Shown one piece after another: positions 46,701-56,170 of a stretch of 64,000 nucleotides of DNA. Numbering within the stretch: the stretch's first letter is position 1; each line of letters begins with the position of its first letter. This DNA is from Podospora bellae-mahoneyi (lineage: Eukaryota; Ascomycota; Sordariomycetes; Sordariales; Podosporaceae): the NCBI RefSeq assembly GCF_035222275.1, contig NW_026946359.1, forward strand, positions 4,402,001 to 4,466,000. The letters run 5' to 3'. The notes under the pieces were generated by a model. That model had not been told where the DNA came from, ran no database searches, and was given only the letters and a program-made list of their open reading frames with translations. Both the position numbers and the translations under genes were made by a program.

Positions 46701-46957
46701 AGCACCCGGACTGGTCCATCTTTGACCTCCGTCAAGAGCTTGAGCTTGCCTCTCTTCCTTTCCCTCGTCACCGTCACCGCAAGTCGACAGAAAGAAGGGT
46801 CATTTTACTGGATAACCGCACATATTGTCGGTTGGCCAGTCTTAATTGACCAAAGTACGGCAGGAGAACAGCTTGCTGTCGCTGCTGTTGCGCAGTCGGG
46901 ATCATTCCGACATCTCACTTGATCGAGACAGGCCCACCCCGACCATCACCAATCAAC
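43722..46957. other. Long intergenic region and leader of the La-motif gene
   Basis: This 3.2 kb lies between sft2 and the La-motif gene. No recognisable gene is present up to about 45.9 kb. From about 46.0 kb the sequence becomes pyrimidine-rich, as in fungal promoters and leaders. A consensus donor GTAAGT occurs at 46058-46063, suggesting an intron in the 5' UTR. Small upstream open frames occur in 46107-46504. Confidence 0.5.
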
Positions 46958-49900
46958 ATGTCTTCAGCAGCCTTTTCCTATGCCCAGGCCGCTCGGGGCC
47001 AAGCTCCTACACAGCCTAACATACAGGTGGCGTCGAGCCCCGCGCCATCAACAGTTGACTCCAATGTCAAGGACGATGTATCAACTGGCAACTCATCCGT
47101 GACTGCCCCTTCTGTCACCTCCAACATTGCCCTGGACGCCGAGCAGAGCATCCAGCCAGATTCCGAGAATGGGAAAGCCAAGGTCTCTGCCGACACTGCC
47201 TCGCAGACTACCCCAACACCCACGGTTGTGCCGACAGCCGACATCGAGGAGAAGAAGGAGCAGGGGAGCGCCAACGTCAACTCACAGCAGCAGTCAGATG
47301 CGAGAAGCTCGAGGTCAGCCAGCAGGACATCCAGGAGGAATGACAATGGAGAGAACAAGAAGGGACGCAAGGGCAAGAAGTCGCGGGGTCAGGATAAGGA
47401 GGCCGAGCAGCAAGAGGAGGCTGCCGAGAAGCAGGCCGAGAAGCCTGTGTACACAGAAGCCGCCATTCCTTCTGTCAATCCTTGGTTGAAGCGTGCCGAG
47501 GGACTCCAGTCCAAGACTCAGACTGCCTCAACGGCTGATGCTGCCGAAACCAAGACTTCTGAGGCTGCTGAGGCTCAGCCTGTGGTGAACGGTGTCAATG
47601 GAGACAAAGCTGCCCAAAAGAAGCAACCAGATTCCCGGGCTGCTGAACAGGCCCCCCGCAGAAACGCCCCCCGAGGTGCTCGTGCCAACGACAAGGAGGA
47701 GAAGAATTCGGTGACGTTGCCATCGGTCGCTGATGCTTCTGCCTGGCCGGAACCCAAGGCCACTGCTGCTGCCGCCAAGGAGCAGCAACCCACTCGCAAG
47801 TCAGTTGAGAAGACTGAGAGCTCAGCAAAGGAGGGCCAAGATGAGGTGGCTCCCAAGAAGAAGGACTGGAAGAAGCTCGAGATCAACCACTCTGTCGTTT
47901 TTGAGACACAGCTGCCTACTCCTCGCAGCTCGAAGCCCCGCGGTGGAGCTCGCGGTGGTCGTGAATCTGGTACCATGCGGGGCAACCTCAATGGTTCCGC
48001 TACGTCACCTACTGCCGCTGGTCCTGCTGCCGAGAAGGCTGTCCCAGCCGGAGGTGCTCCTGGTCCTCGTGCCACCGCTCGGCCCCGTGAGGGCAGTCTG
48101 CCAGCTCGCTCCGCTGGGCAGAACCAGACCACCTCACCTACCAAGCGTGGCTCCGTTGATGCCAGTGCTCAGGACCAGCAGAAGCCTGCTGCTTCCGCTA
48201 GTACTGAACAACCCCGTGAGAAGACCCAATCTGTAAGTTTACCTCGAATCTACTTGTGTTTTGCCCTTCCAGGCACTAATTCGCTCCTGCAGTCATCCAG
48301 AAGATATACCAAGGACATCCGCACCGAGAACGGCCAGCTGAGTACTGAGGGTGGATCAATCCCAGTTCGTCCTTTTCCCCAGGAACGGGTCAACGGCTTC
48401 CACCCCAAGGACGGTGCCCAGGGCAATGTCAATGGACACCATTACCCTGTTCGCGAGAACCGCCCAGAGCGCGGTCGCGGCGGCTATCGGGGCCGTGGCG
48501 GCCACAATGGTGCTGTCGCTCATGCCACCGGGTCTGCAGGCTTCCAGGTCAACGGACATTATCCCACACAGAACGGGTTCCATGGCCACTCGCACTCTCG
48601 TCAAGCACACTCTGCCCAGAGCCCCCCGCCGTTTAATGGCCAGTTTCCTCAAACTTTCCCCAACCAGGGCAGGGGCCGCGGCAAATGGAACGGGGCGAAC
48701 CAACATAGCCCTCGTGGCAACCACATGAGCGCCGGTTATCCTCCCAAGTCGGCCAATCCCGTACATGATTTCCAGGCCCCAGTCTACCCGCCTGTCATGT
48801 ACCCGTATGGCCCTGAGGCTATGATCAAGAACCAGGTAGAGTTCTACTTTTCCCTCGACAACTTGTGCAAAGACTACTTCTTGCGCAAGATGATGGATGG
48901 GCAGGGATTTGTACGCCTTGAGGCCATTGCCAACTTCCCCCGTGTGCAGCAGCTGACTACAGACCTCAACGTCCTGCGCTACGCTTGCTTGCACCTGGAG
49001 AATGTCGAGTTCGTCGTTGGTGATGACAATATTGAGAGGCTCCGGTCTGGCGACGCCAGAAGGGCTACTTTCATTCTGCCTGAAGACCAACGTGAGCCTG
49101 CTTCCAGGCATGATGGGCCTGCCAATTTCCGGGTCATGAACAGTCAAAACCCCTATGCATCCTTTGGCGCCATGGCTCCGCCTATGATGGGCTACTCTCA
49201 GTACCCTGACGGACACATGTACCAGCCTGAATTTATGCCCAGAGCCCACAACGAGTTCGCTGTCAACGGCAATGGTGCGGTGAACGGTTATCATCACTAC
49301 CCCCATGATTCCCAGCTTTCCGCTGGTGTTCCTGCGTTTGCTCCCCCAGAGGAGCCTGTGTCTCTGGAGAGCATGACCAAGTTCTCAGACTCCCATGTTG
49401 ACGATCTTGTCATTGTCCTGGGTGCCAAGGATAGCGAAGAGACTGCTGCTGCTGTCGCGGGTTATGTTGCCAACGGTAACACCCAGGACGGCTCTGAGCC
49501 TACCATTGTGTGGATCCAGGAGACTCAACCTGAGAAGCACAAGCGTCAACCATACCACGAAATCCGCAAGACTGCTCTCGAACGCCGCCAAGGGGCTCAG
49601 GCCGGTGAGGTTCCAGAGGAGATGCAGAACCTCTACCGCTTCTGGTCAGAGTTTCTCCTTAGCAATTTCAACGCCAGAGTGTATGAGGAGTTCAGAAACT
49701 TGGCTTTTGAGGATGCCTCCAGCTCAGTTCCCGCGACTGCCGGGCTCAAGACCCTTCTTGGCTTTTATGACAAGCTCTTGTTGGACACGTCTGTCCCCAA
49801 GCCATGGCCGAGCCATCGGGCGTTCCCTCTTGTTCTGACCGAGCACCTTCAGGCGGCCAAGGATCTTGATCAGAAGACACAGCCTCACGTTGCCATCTAG
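46958..49900 (+). CDS. La-motif RNA-binding protein (LARP1/Sro9-like)
   Basis: Two exons, 46958..48232 and 48293..49900, encode 960 residues. The La motif lies at about 598-675, with IKNQVEFYFSLDNLCKDYFLRKMMD, the aromatic-rich pocket that binds RNA 3' ends or mRNA, and VRLEAIANFPRVQQL. Before it are Ala/Glu/Lys-rich and Arg-Gly-rich stretches (GRGGYRGRGGHNG), a further RNA-binding feature. Yeast relatives Sro9 and Slf1 associate with ribosomes and mRNAs, so a role in translation or mRNA stability in the cytoplasm is likely. The C-terminal part, with YHEIRKTALERRQ and LYRFWSEFLLSNFNARVYEEF, resembles the RNA-binding tail of LARP1-like proteins. The 60-nt intron is in frame and without stops, so retention would add 20 residues. 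Name within the family is not certain. Confidence 0.9.
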   Translation: MSSAAFSYAQAARGQAPTQPNIQVASSPAPSTVDSNVKDDVSTGNSSVTAPSVTSNIALDAEQSIQPDSENGKAKVSADTASQTTPTPTVVPTADIEEKKEQGSANVNSQQQSDARSSRSASRTSRRNDNGENKKGRKGKKSRGQDKEAEQQEEAAEKQAEKPVYTEAAIPSVNPWLKRAEGLQSKTQTASTADAAETKTSEAAEAQPVVNGVNGDKAAQKKQPDSRAAEQAPRRNAPRGARANDKEEKNSVTLPSVADASAWPEPKATAAAAKEQQPTRKSVEKTESSAKEGQDEVAPKKKDWKKLEINHSVVFETQLPTPRSSKPRGGARGGRESGTMRGNLNGSATSPTAAGPAAEKAVPAGGAPGPRATARPREGSLPARSAGQNQTTSPTKRGSVDASAQDQQKPAASASTEQPREKTQSVSLPRIYLCFALPGTNSLLQSSRRYTKDIRTENGQLSTEGGSIPVRPFPQERVNGFHPKDGAQGNVNGHHYPVRENRPERGRGGYRGRGGHNGAVAHATGSAGFQVNGHYPTQNGFHGHSHSRQAHSAQSPPPFNGQFPQTFPNQGRGRGKWNGANQHSPRGNHMSAGYPPKSANPVHDFQAPVYPPVMYPYGPEAMIKNQVEFYFSLDNLCKDYFLRKMMDGQGFVRLEAIANFPRVQQLTTDLNVLRYACLHLENVEFVVGDDNIERLRSGDARRATFILPEDQREPASRHDGPANFRVMNSQNPYASFGAMAPPMMGYSQYPDGHMYQPEFMPRAHNEFAVNGNGAVNGYHHYPHDSQLSAGVPAFAPPEEPVSLESMTKFSDSHVDDLVIVLGAKDSEETAAAVAGYVANGNTQDGSEPTIVWIQETQPEKHKRQPYHEIRKTALERRQGAQAGEVPEEMQNLYRFWSEFLLSNFNARVYEEFRNLAFEDASSSVPATAGLKTLLGFYDKLLLDTSVPKPWPSHRAFPLVLTEHLQAAKDLDQKTQPHVAI

Positions 49901-51610
49901 ATCTGAGCACCAGGTGCCCCTGAGCAAGGCGTTTTGGTTGTTTGATACTTGTCACAGCAGCACTTTGGAAGGGGTCTTCTGTCGTATTTTCGGCGTCCCG
50001 AAATTTCTGGCAGGTTGCAGCCATCAAAAGTGTCAACTCGAAAATTCAACATGATCACTTGATGGGACGGTGGCTTCACGCTCCATTTTTCGAACATGGT
50101 ATTCATTCCATCTTTCAGCAGTGTTCTTTTCAGCATCGCCAGGTGCTATTCAGTTCTCGGCTTTATTTGTTATGGGGTCTTCTTTCAGCGAGGGGGTAGG
50201 TTGAGGAAAAGTGGTTAAAAAGAATCCTTTTATCTCGGCGAAAATGACGTTTCATGGCCTGGCCTGAATGGATCCCGGTCGAGCACGATCGGTTGGCGAG
50301 GAAGTGTTGACAACGAGGAAGGCTGTATTCTCGTCTACACGATGCCATTGAGACGCCCTGTCAGCGGGTTCTATATTCCTCGAGGCAGGCCTTTGCATTT
50401 CGCCATTTTGGGATCGGTTCTATCTTTGGGAAACTTGGGAAGGGGTCTGGGCGTTAATGTGAAGATGGGGCAGGAGACGATGGGTGTTTTTGACGTTTTT
50501 GTTCTGGGAGCAGAGCCAGGGGGAACAAAATAATTTTCTTCTTATGCATTGCGATTGGTCGCAAATTTTGCGTTTCCTATCCATGAGCTCGCAGCATGTT
50601 TCGGGGCGTTCATTTCTGTTTCGGATTGGTCGGGGTGCTTTTTCGGAAAACACCAGAAAAAAAAGACGAAAACTAGATTGAGCATTTGGAGCGGCTGCTG
50701 CAGATATCGGCAACCTCTTCTATTGTTGTTGCGAGAGTTTCTTTTGTGCCTGGCAAAAGCAGGAGGAGGAAGGATGGTTCTTGATGAGAAGATGGTTTTA
50801 GACTTGGCCTTCTGGTTTCTTTTCAACTTTTTTCCTTCCACCGACTCAGCGACATTGCGACTTCTCTCAGTTTTCTTCGGCAAGACAAAAGTGTTGGTTG
50901 CGTGTTGTAACAATGTATAAATAGCAGAAGAGAAGAAAAAAAGGACAAAAAAATCAAAAGCGTTACTTTTGTATATATTGTATATTTATATATTTGTATT
51001 TATCTATCTCTGTTCGGGTTGATGTATGGAGGGAATAAATGTACTTGAAGACATTTTGATATCTTCCAAGCCATCATTGTCTTGGTGAGGGGGGTTCGGA
51101 TGGAGAAAAGTGGGGCAAGCTACTTAAGAACTTAAACGTTGCCATTAAGCCTTTCTTTTGACTGTCACGCACCCATCTGCATCTCTGCCTTTACAAGACC
51201 AGCAAGCCTCCCAAAGTATCACTGTTGAAATTGAGCTGAACCAGTTCGATTTCATTCTGACACTGGGTAAGCCAACTGTCTGCACATGTGAAAGTGTGTA
51301 TATGGCTAACACTGGCTCACAGACTGTTAGTCAACCGTTTCATCGGTAATCACATGCCAATAATCGCTTCAAGACCGTGAAATAGGAGCGGCATCATCAC
51401 CATCAACAGCACAAGATCAATCACCAACACGCACAACGTATATACAGAGGGTGTTTTAGTCCAAGCCCGTTTGATATTATCACGCCTTATTTGAGCGTTG
51501 CACATTCATCAAGCAAATTGGTTGCAGCGATCACACACACACACACACCACACAACCAGAATCACCAACTCGGCCAAACACATACCGCAAAGAGAGTGCG
51601 AGCAAAAAGG
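49901..51610. other. Intergenic region, 3' UTR and promoter
   Basis: This holds the 3' UTR of the La-motif gene, an AT-rich part near 50930-51050, and the promoter of the small bHLH gene, with a CA run at 51531-51549. Overlapping open frames of about 120 codons at 50540-50920 have no domain. Confidence 0.5.
51531..51549. repeat. CA dinucleotide microsatellite
   Basis: A run of alternating C and A lies about 60 bp upstream of the bHLH start codon, so it is probably in the 5' leader. Confidence 0.8.
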
Positions 51611-52165
51611 ATGGCAAGCTCAAACCACCACCACCACAACCACCCTCACAATTCGTACCCCAACAGCGCAGCAAGCCAGTCCCAAACACCAATATCCCCC
51701 TCAGGCCTGAACGGCGGCGGCGGTGGTGGTGAGGACGGGGACAAGCCCCGGCTGACAAAGGAGCAGAAAAAGACTAATCACATCCAGTCTGGTATGTTCT
51801 CCTCTCTCTTTCTCTTTCTCCGCCCCCCGACTTTTTTGCTGACGGGAGGGGGGAAAACAGAACAAAAACGGCGGCTTGCTATTCGCCAGGCGTATGATGA
51901 TTTGTGCACGCAGGTTCCTGGGCTGGAGGGGCAGGCGAGGTCAGAGGGGGTGGTGCTGAATGGGGTTGTGGGTTATGTCAGGAAGCTGATGCTGGAGAGG
52001 CAGAGGATGATTGCCGAATGTGAGGCTAGGGGGTTGGAGGTTCCCGCTGGGGTGAGGGAGGGGTTGGCGAACATGCCGGTTGGGTTTTTGGACGAGGGGG
52101 AAGGGGGGAGGGATGCGAGTGGGAGTGTTAGTCCTGGGAAGGGGAGTCAAAGGGGGAGGGAGTGA
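51611..52165 (+). CDS. Small bHLH protein, INO4-like
   Basis: Two exons, 51611..51791 and 51861..52165, encode 161 residues. The bHLH covers about 49-110: NHIQSEQKRRLAIRQAYDDL for the basic part and first helix, a short loop LEGQARSEG, then the second helix VVLNGVVGYVRKLMLERQ. This pattern, with SEQKRR and a compact second helix, matches fungal INO4-like proteins. In yeast Ino4 pairs with Ino2 to activate phospholipid genes; Pezizomycotina homologs are less studied. The intron splits the Ser-Glu junction in the basic region. The N-terminus has His and Gly runs and the tail is Gly-rich. A nuclear role as a heterodimer partner is inferred from small size and lack of an activation region. Confidence 0.82.
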   Translation: MASSNHHHHNHPHNSYPNSAASQSQTPISPSGLNGGGGGGEDGDKPRLTKEQKKTNHIQSGMFSSLFLFLRPPTFLLTGGGKTEQKRRLAIRQAYDDLCTQVPGLEGQARSEGVVLNGVVGYVRKLMLERQRMIAECEARGLEVPAGVREGLANMPVGFLDEGEGGRDASGSVSPGKGSQRGRE

Positions 52166-53962
52166 TGGGTGGATGGGTGGATAGGTTGGGGGAGTTATAG
52201 GATAGAGGTGGAAGTGTTGGTTTTTTGTATATTTGTTGGGGGGGTGAGTTGATGGTGTTGATGGGTTGAAGGCGTTTGGAAAGCGGAGATATCTTCGGTT
52301 GGTTTCATAAGGAGAAGTCAATAATTCTAGATGATGTTTCTCCCGCTTGGGAGGTAGCGATTAGTTGCAATAGAATTGGCAATGATTTTCAAGATGAGGA
52401 TTAGCTTTCATGGCTTTGGGGTTTAGTTACTCTGTACAATAGTTATTTGTGAGTTTTTGCCAAGGACCAAACACCAACAATCGTCCCTCCTGACATTATC
52501 GAAGGACCCTCCTCGGCTTCACCGTCCGCAATGACATCATAAGACCCCTCCAAAACTCAACGTCAACATCAGTTCGCCAGGGTCAAGGAAAAGTCAAGTT
52601 GAAATGACCACAGCCCAATTGTGCCTGACAGCTTTCGTCTAGAGTAGCGGAAAAAGATGAGCCTATCGAAGAGAAGGAAATGATGCACTACAGCAGAAAC
52701 GGCGCACGCCAGTATGATACAGCAGTTAATATTACAAGGTATAGCCGCTTGTGGCCAGCTGCTAACGAGGTGAGTGAGTATTGGCCACTGCGCCACATGA
52801 GCACTGCGTCATCGCTTCAGAACTGTGGCAGGGAACGGCAATTTCCTGGAGCACTACGAACTGTTTGGGCTTGGTTTTACGCCCGACACGAGCGGAGATA
52901 GCGGAGTAGTGGGCATCTCCTTTGCAAGTTGCGGACGTGAGCGAGCTGTCGCTGTTCGCTCTTTCGGGGTCCTCGGGAGGGGACAATCTTCCCGAGTCTG
53001 TGGTGTTGGATTTACAAACAAACCATTGCTGGGATGAACGATCATTCCTGAAGCGATCAAAAGCTAACAGAGAACAAGGGAGAAACATTGTAACACATGT
53101 GTGGGAGGGAGGACAACGTGTAGTCTTCATATCTGCCGTTTAATAGGGAATATGCCTAGCAGGTGTTGATGGTGGTCAGTGCCCTGGGCCTGGTGTCACT
53201 GAGCACCAACAACAAAGATTCCGAATTTGGATCCCATGCTTCAACTGAGGTCGACTTCAGGGCGTTCATCTGATGTTTGCAAAACCAGGACGTGGCTTGT
53301 TTTCTGTACCAGAGATGGGAACGACAGTGATACAGCATTGATAGCTACAACGGCGGTACAGGATATTGGCGAGGAGCGAGGCGCCCTCATCTATTCGTGT
53401 ACTCTGAAGCCAACAGGCCAACCTGCGAGGCCCCCCGAACGTCTCAGTTTCAAGAGAACAGCAACCAGCAGTAGCGCTCGCCCGGCCAATACGACAACGC
53501 CGCCCACCATGGAGCCTTGCCTTGGTTCCGCTGCTGGCCCAACACCAGTAACAGAAGATCAGCGGCCAGGCCGATGCCCATCAGGCCTCCCAACCCTTCG
53601 ACGATCTTCTTTTCCGTCACCTGTCATCAGAGAGAGCCTCACCCAAGACAAGTTGGCGGCTTCCTAGTTTCTTTCCCATCTCCAGCTTCCTCATCGCCAC
53701 AAGACTCTTTGAAAGACACCAACAACGATCAGGCGTTGCTTGCAAATTACCTACCGCTTACTTGAGAGCTGCAGCTGCATCTGCATGACTGGTTCCTCCC
53801 ACCAGCACCGCCGCTGATAGAACCCTGGGAAAATAGCCCCGCTCTCTTCGCAATCCTTCTACAACACACTCCCAGTCCCCCTCTGACTCTTGCTTTTCAG
53901 CATCTCAGCACACAAACTTTTGCTTTTCTCCAATCCAGCAAGGAGAAACAACGACTCAACTG
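52166..53962. other. Intergenic region and leader of the DUF3824 gene
   Basis: About 1.8 kb with no convincing gene. Open frames on both strands near 53.2-53.7 kb are GC-rich and lack recognised domains. The last 150 bp are C/T-rich, as expected just upstream of a fungal start codon. Confidence 0.5.
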
Positions 53963-56170
53963 ATGGCCAGCTACAACGACCCCTACGACATCCCCGCGAG
54001 GGAGCGCACAACCCGGCGCTACTACCGGGAAGAGCGCCGTGAGGACCCTCGGGCTTATGACACCCGCGACAGCTATCTCAATGTCCAGTCTTCGCGCGAC
54101 CTGGTACCGCGGGCCCGCGAGGACAGCGATCTCTCCGTAGAAGAGATCCGTCGTGAATTCCCTCCTCCCGGCTACTCAACCCGTGATTTGCGCCGCGCCC
54201 GCTCTGCCGAACCTGGACAGTACGACGACTATGACGACCGCCGGTCTCACTACAGCCGCTATGATGACCGCAGCGCTTACGGTCATGAGCATGACCGCCG
54301 GTCTCTGAGGAGGACAGACAGCTACTACGAGGAACAACACAAGAAGAAGGTCCGCATGCTGTCGAAGCAGGAGCAAATCATTGCTGCTATCAGCGGAGCT
54401 GCCATCGCTATCGGTGGTAAGGAGCTGTATGACCGCCGCGAGGCCAACCAGGCCGGCACTCCCGAAGTTCAGCGCAACATTCTGGCTTCTGTCGCCCTCG
54501 GAGCTGCAGGCGCTCTTGCGGGATACCAGGGGACTGAGTTCTACAACAAGAAGAAGGAGAAGGAAGAGAAAAAGATCTTGGCTCACCGAGGTTATTATTC
54601 GGACGATGACGGAGAAAGCGCAAAAGAGAAGAAGGGCCACAAGAACTTCCTCGAGAGCGCTCTCGCTGCTGCGGGCTTGGGTGGTGCCGTCAAGGCTCTG
54701 ACCGGCAAGGACAAGGACAAGGACGACAAGTCTGACACCAGGAGCCGTCGTGATACCAGCCGTTCAAGATCGAGATCGAGGTCTAGGTCCCGGTCTACCT
54801 CTCGCTCTCGGGGTGAGAAGGGCAAGGGTGAAGGCGCCAACAAGATCCAAAAGGCAGCTATGGCCTCGCTCATTGCCGGTGCCACCGAAGCTTTCCGCAT
54901 TTCCAAGCAGCCCGGTTCATGGAAGGGCGAGAAGGCTAAGCGCGTCTTTACTGCTGCCGCCGGTGCTGCCACACTCGACGCTGCTCAGGACACTGAGAAG
55001 GCCGGCAGCAAGCTCGGCTTGGCTGAGGCCGTCATGGGTGGTCTGCTCGGCAACCGCGTCATCAACGGTTCCAAGAAGAACATCGAGATGGATGAGAAGA
55101 CGGGCCGATCGCGATCGAGATCTCGCCGGCGTTCCAAGAGTGGCGACAGCCAGAGTGGAGGTGGTGTGAGCGGTCTGGCCGCTCTTGCCACAGCTGGCTT
55201 GGGCGCCTTTGCCGGCAAGAAGATCATGGACAGCCATGAGCGGTCCAAATCTCGTGGCCGGAGCGCCGATTCATACGACAGCCGTGATGGCGATCGTCGC
55301 CGCAGCAGGAGCCGCAGCGTTGTCGACTCGGCCCGCCGAAAGATGGCCAAGATCGGCCTCGGTAATGGTCCCGATGACGACGACTGGGATCGTCGCAGAG
55401 ACCGTAGTCGCGACCGTGACTACAGCCGCAGCCGGAGCCGTGACCGCGGACACCGGGACGACCATGACGACCGCTCTGCGCGCCGCCACAGAGATGACGA
55501 CAGAGACTACGACAAACGGCGCCGCGATTCAGACTATGACGACGCCCGTTCCCACCGCAGCGGTGGAGGACGTGATCGTTCACGCCGCCGGGGACACTCG
55601 CTATCAGATGACGATTTAGGGGATTCAGATGATGATAAGAGACGGGGAAGCAAGATGAGAGGTAAGCAAATTCTCACCACCGGCCTGGCTGCCGTGGCGA
55701 CCATCCATGCAGCCCACAGTGTCTATTCGAGCATGGAGAAGCGAAATCTACGCCACAAGGCGGTCAAAGACGGAAGATTGAGTGAAGAGCAAGCCAAGAA
55801 GATGAAGAAGAAGGCCCTGCTGCAAGATGCGGCGGCGGTGGGCATTGCTGCTCTCGGTGTCAAGGGTGCCCTTCACGAGATCAAGGAAGCCCGCGAGCTG
55901 AAGCACGAGCTGCACGAGTGGAAGGAGGAGAGGGCAGAGAGACGCAAACGGCGGCTTGAGAGGCAGCTGGAGATGGTTCACGGAGATGTCAACAGTGGTA
56001 GCGGTGGCAGCGATAGGGGTGGCGGTGACAGGCAGGTGGGAAGGCACAGGGCAGATAACTGGTCTTCCCCGAACCCTCCACGGACAGAGCGGTACTATGG
56101 CGAAGGACCTCGGTATTCTGATGGAAACCCATACGCCGCCCTGCCTCCACCTCCATACGACAGGAGGTGA
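53963..56170 (+). CDS. DUF3824 fungal protein with SR-rich and Gly/Ala segments
   Basis: A single exon encodes 735 residues. Charged, Tyr/Arg/Asp-rich stretches alternate with Gly/Ala-rich hydrophobic segments, for example AAISGAAIAIGGKELYDRR (141-159), ASVALGAAGALAGYQG (175-190), AALAAAGLGGAVKALTG-like residues at 233-247, and GLAEAVMGGLLGNRVI (352-367). Arg-Ser dipeptide runs lie at about 259-283 and 382-392, resembling SR domains. This arrangement corresponds to the fungal DUF3824 repeat family as I remember it. No function is established to my knowledge. The glycine-spaced segments could pack against membranes or each other, and the RS runs could be phosphorylated by SR-protein kinases; both are inferences. 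The C-terminus has a coiled-coil-like KEARELKHELHEWKEERAERR. Confidence 0.8.
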   Translation: MASYNDPYDIPARERTTRRYYREERREDPRAYDTRDSYLNVQSSRDLVPRAREDSDLSVEEIRREFPPPGYSTRDLRRARSAEPGQYDDYDDRRSHYSRYDDRSAYGHEHDRRSLRRTDSYYEEQHKKKVRMLSKQEQIIAAISGAAIAIGGKELYDRREANQAGTPEVQRNILASVALGAAGALAGYQGTEFYNKKKEKEEKKILAHRGYYSDDDGESAKEKKGHKNFLESALAAAGLGGAVKALTGKDKDKDDKSDTRSRRDTSRSRSRSRSRSRSTSRSRGEKGKGEGANKIQKAAMASLIAGATEAFRISKQPGSWKGEKAKRVFTAAAGAATLDAAQDTEKAGSKLGLAEAVMGGLLGNRVINGSKKNIEMDEKTGRSRSRSRRRSKSGDSQSGGGVSGLAALATAGLGAFAGKKIMDSHERSKSRGRSADSYDSRDGDRRRSRSRSVVDSARRKMAKIGLGNGPDDDDWDRRRDRSRDRDYSRSRSRDRGHRDDHDDRSARRHRDDDRDYDKRRRDSDYDDARSHRSGGGRDRSRRRGHSLSDDDLGDSDDDKRRGSKMRGKQILTTGLAAVATIHAAHSVYSSMEKRNLRHKAVKDGRLSEEQAKKMKKKALLQDAAAVGIAALGVKGALHEIKEARELKHELHEWKEERAERRKRRLERQLEMVHGDVNSGSGGSDRGGGDRQVGRHRADNWSSPNPPRTERYYGEGPRYSDGNPYAALPPPPYDRR

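Noticed and set aside
47575-49306. Minus-strand open frames of 189 and 316 codons opposite the La-motif gene
   Set aside because: Shadows of the low-complexity and La-motif coding sequence with no independent support.
53450-53620. Minus-strand frame of about 57 codons with a hydrophobic segment GLMGIGLAADLLLLVLG
   Set aside because: It looks protein-like, but stops lie directly upstream, no fitting first exon could be found, and it sits in the probable leader of the DUF3824 gene.
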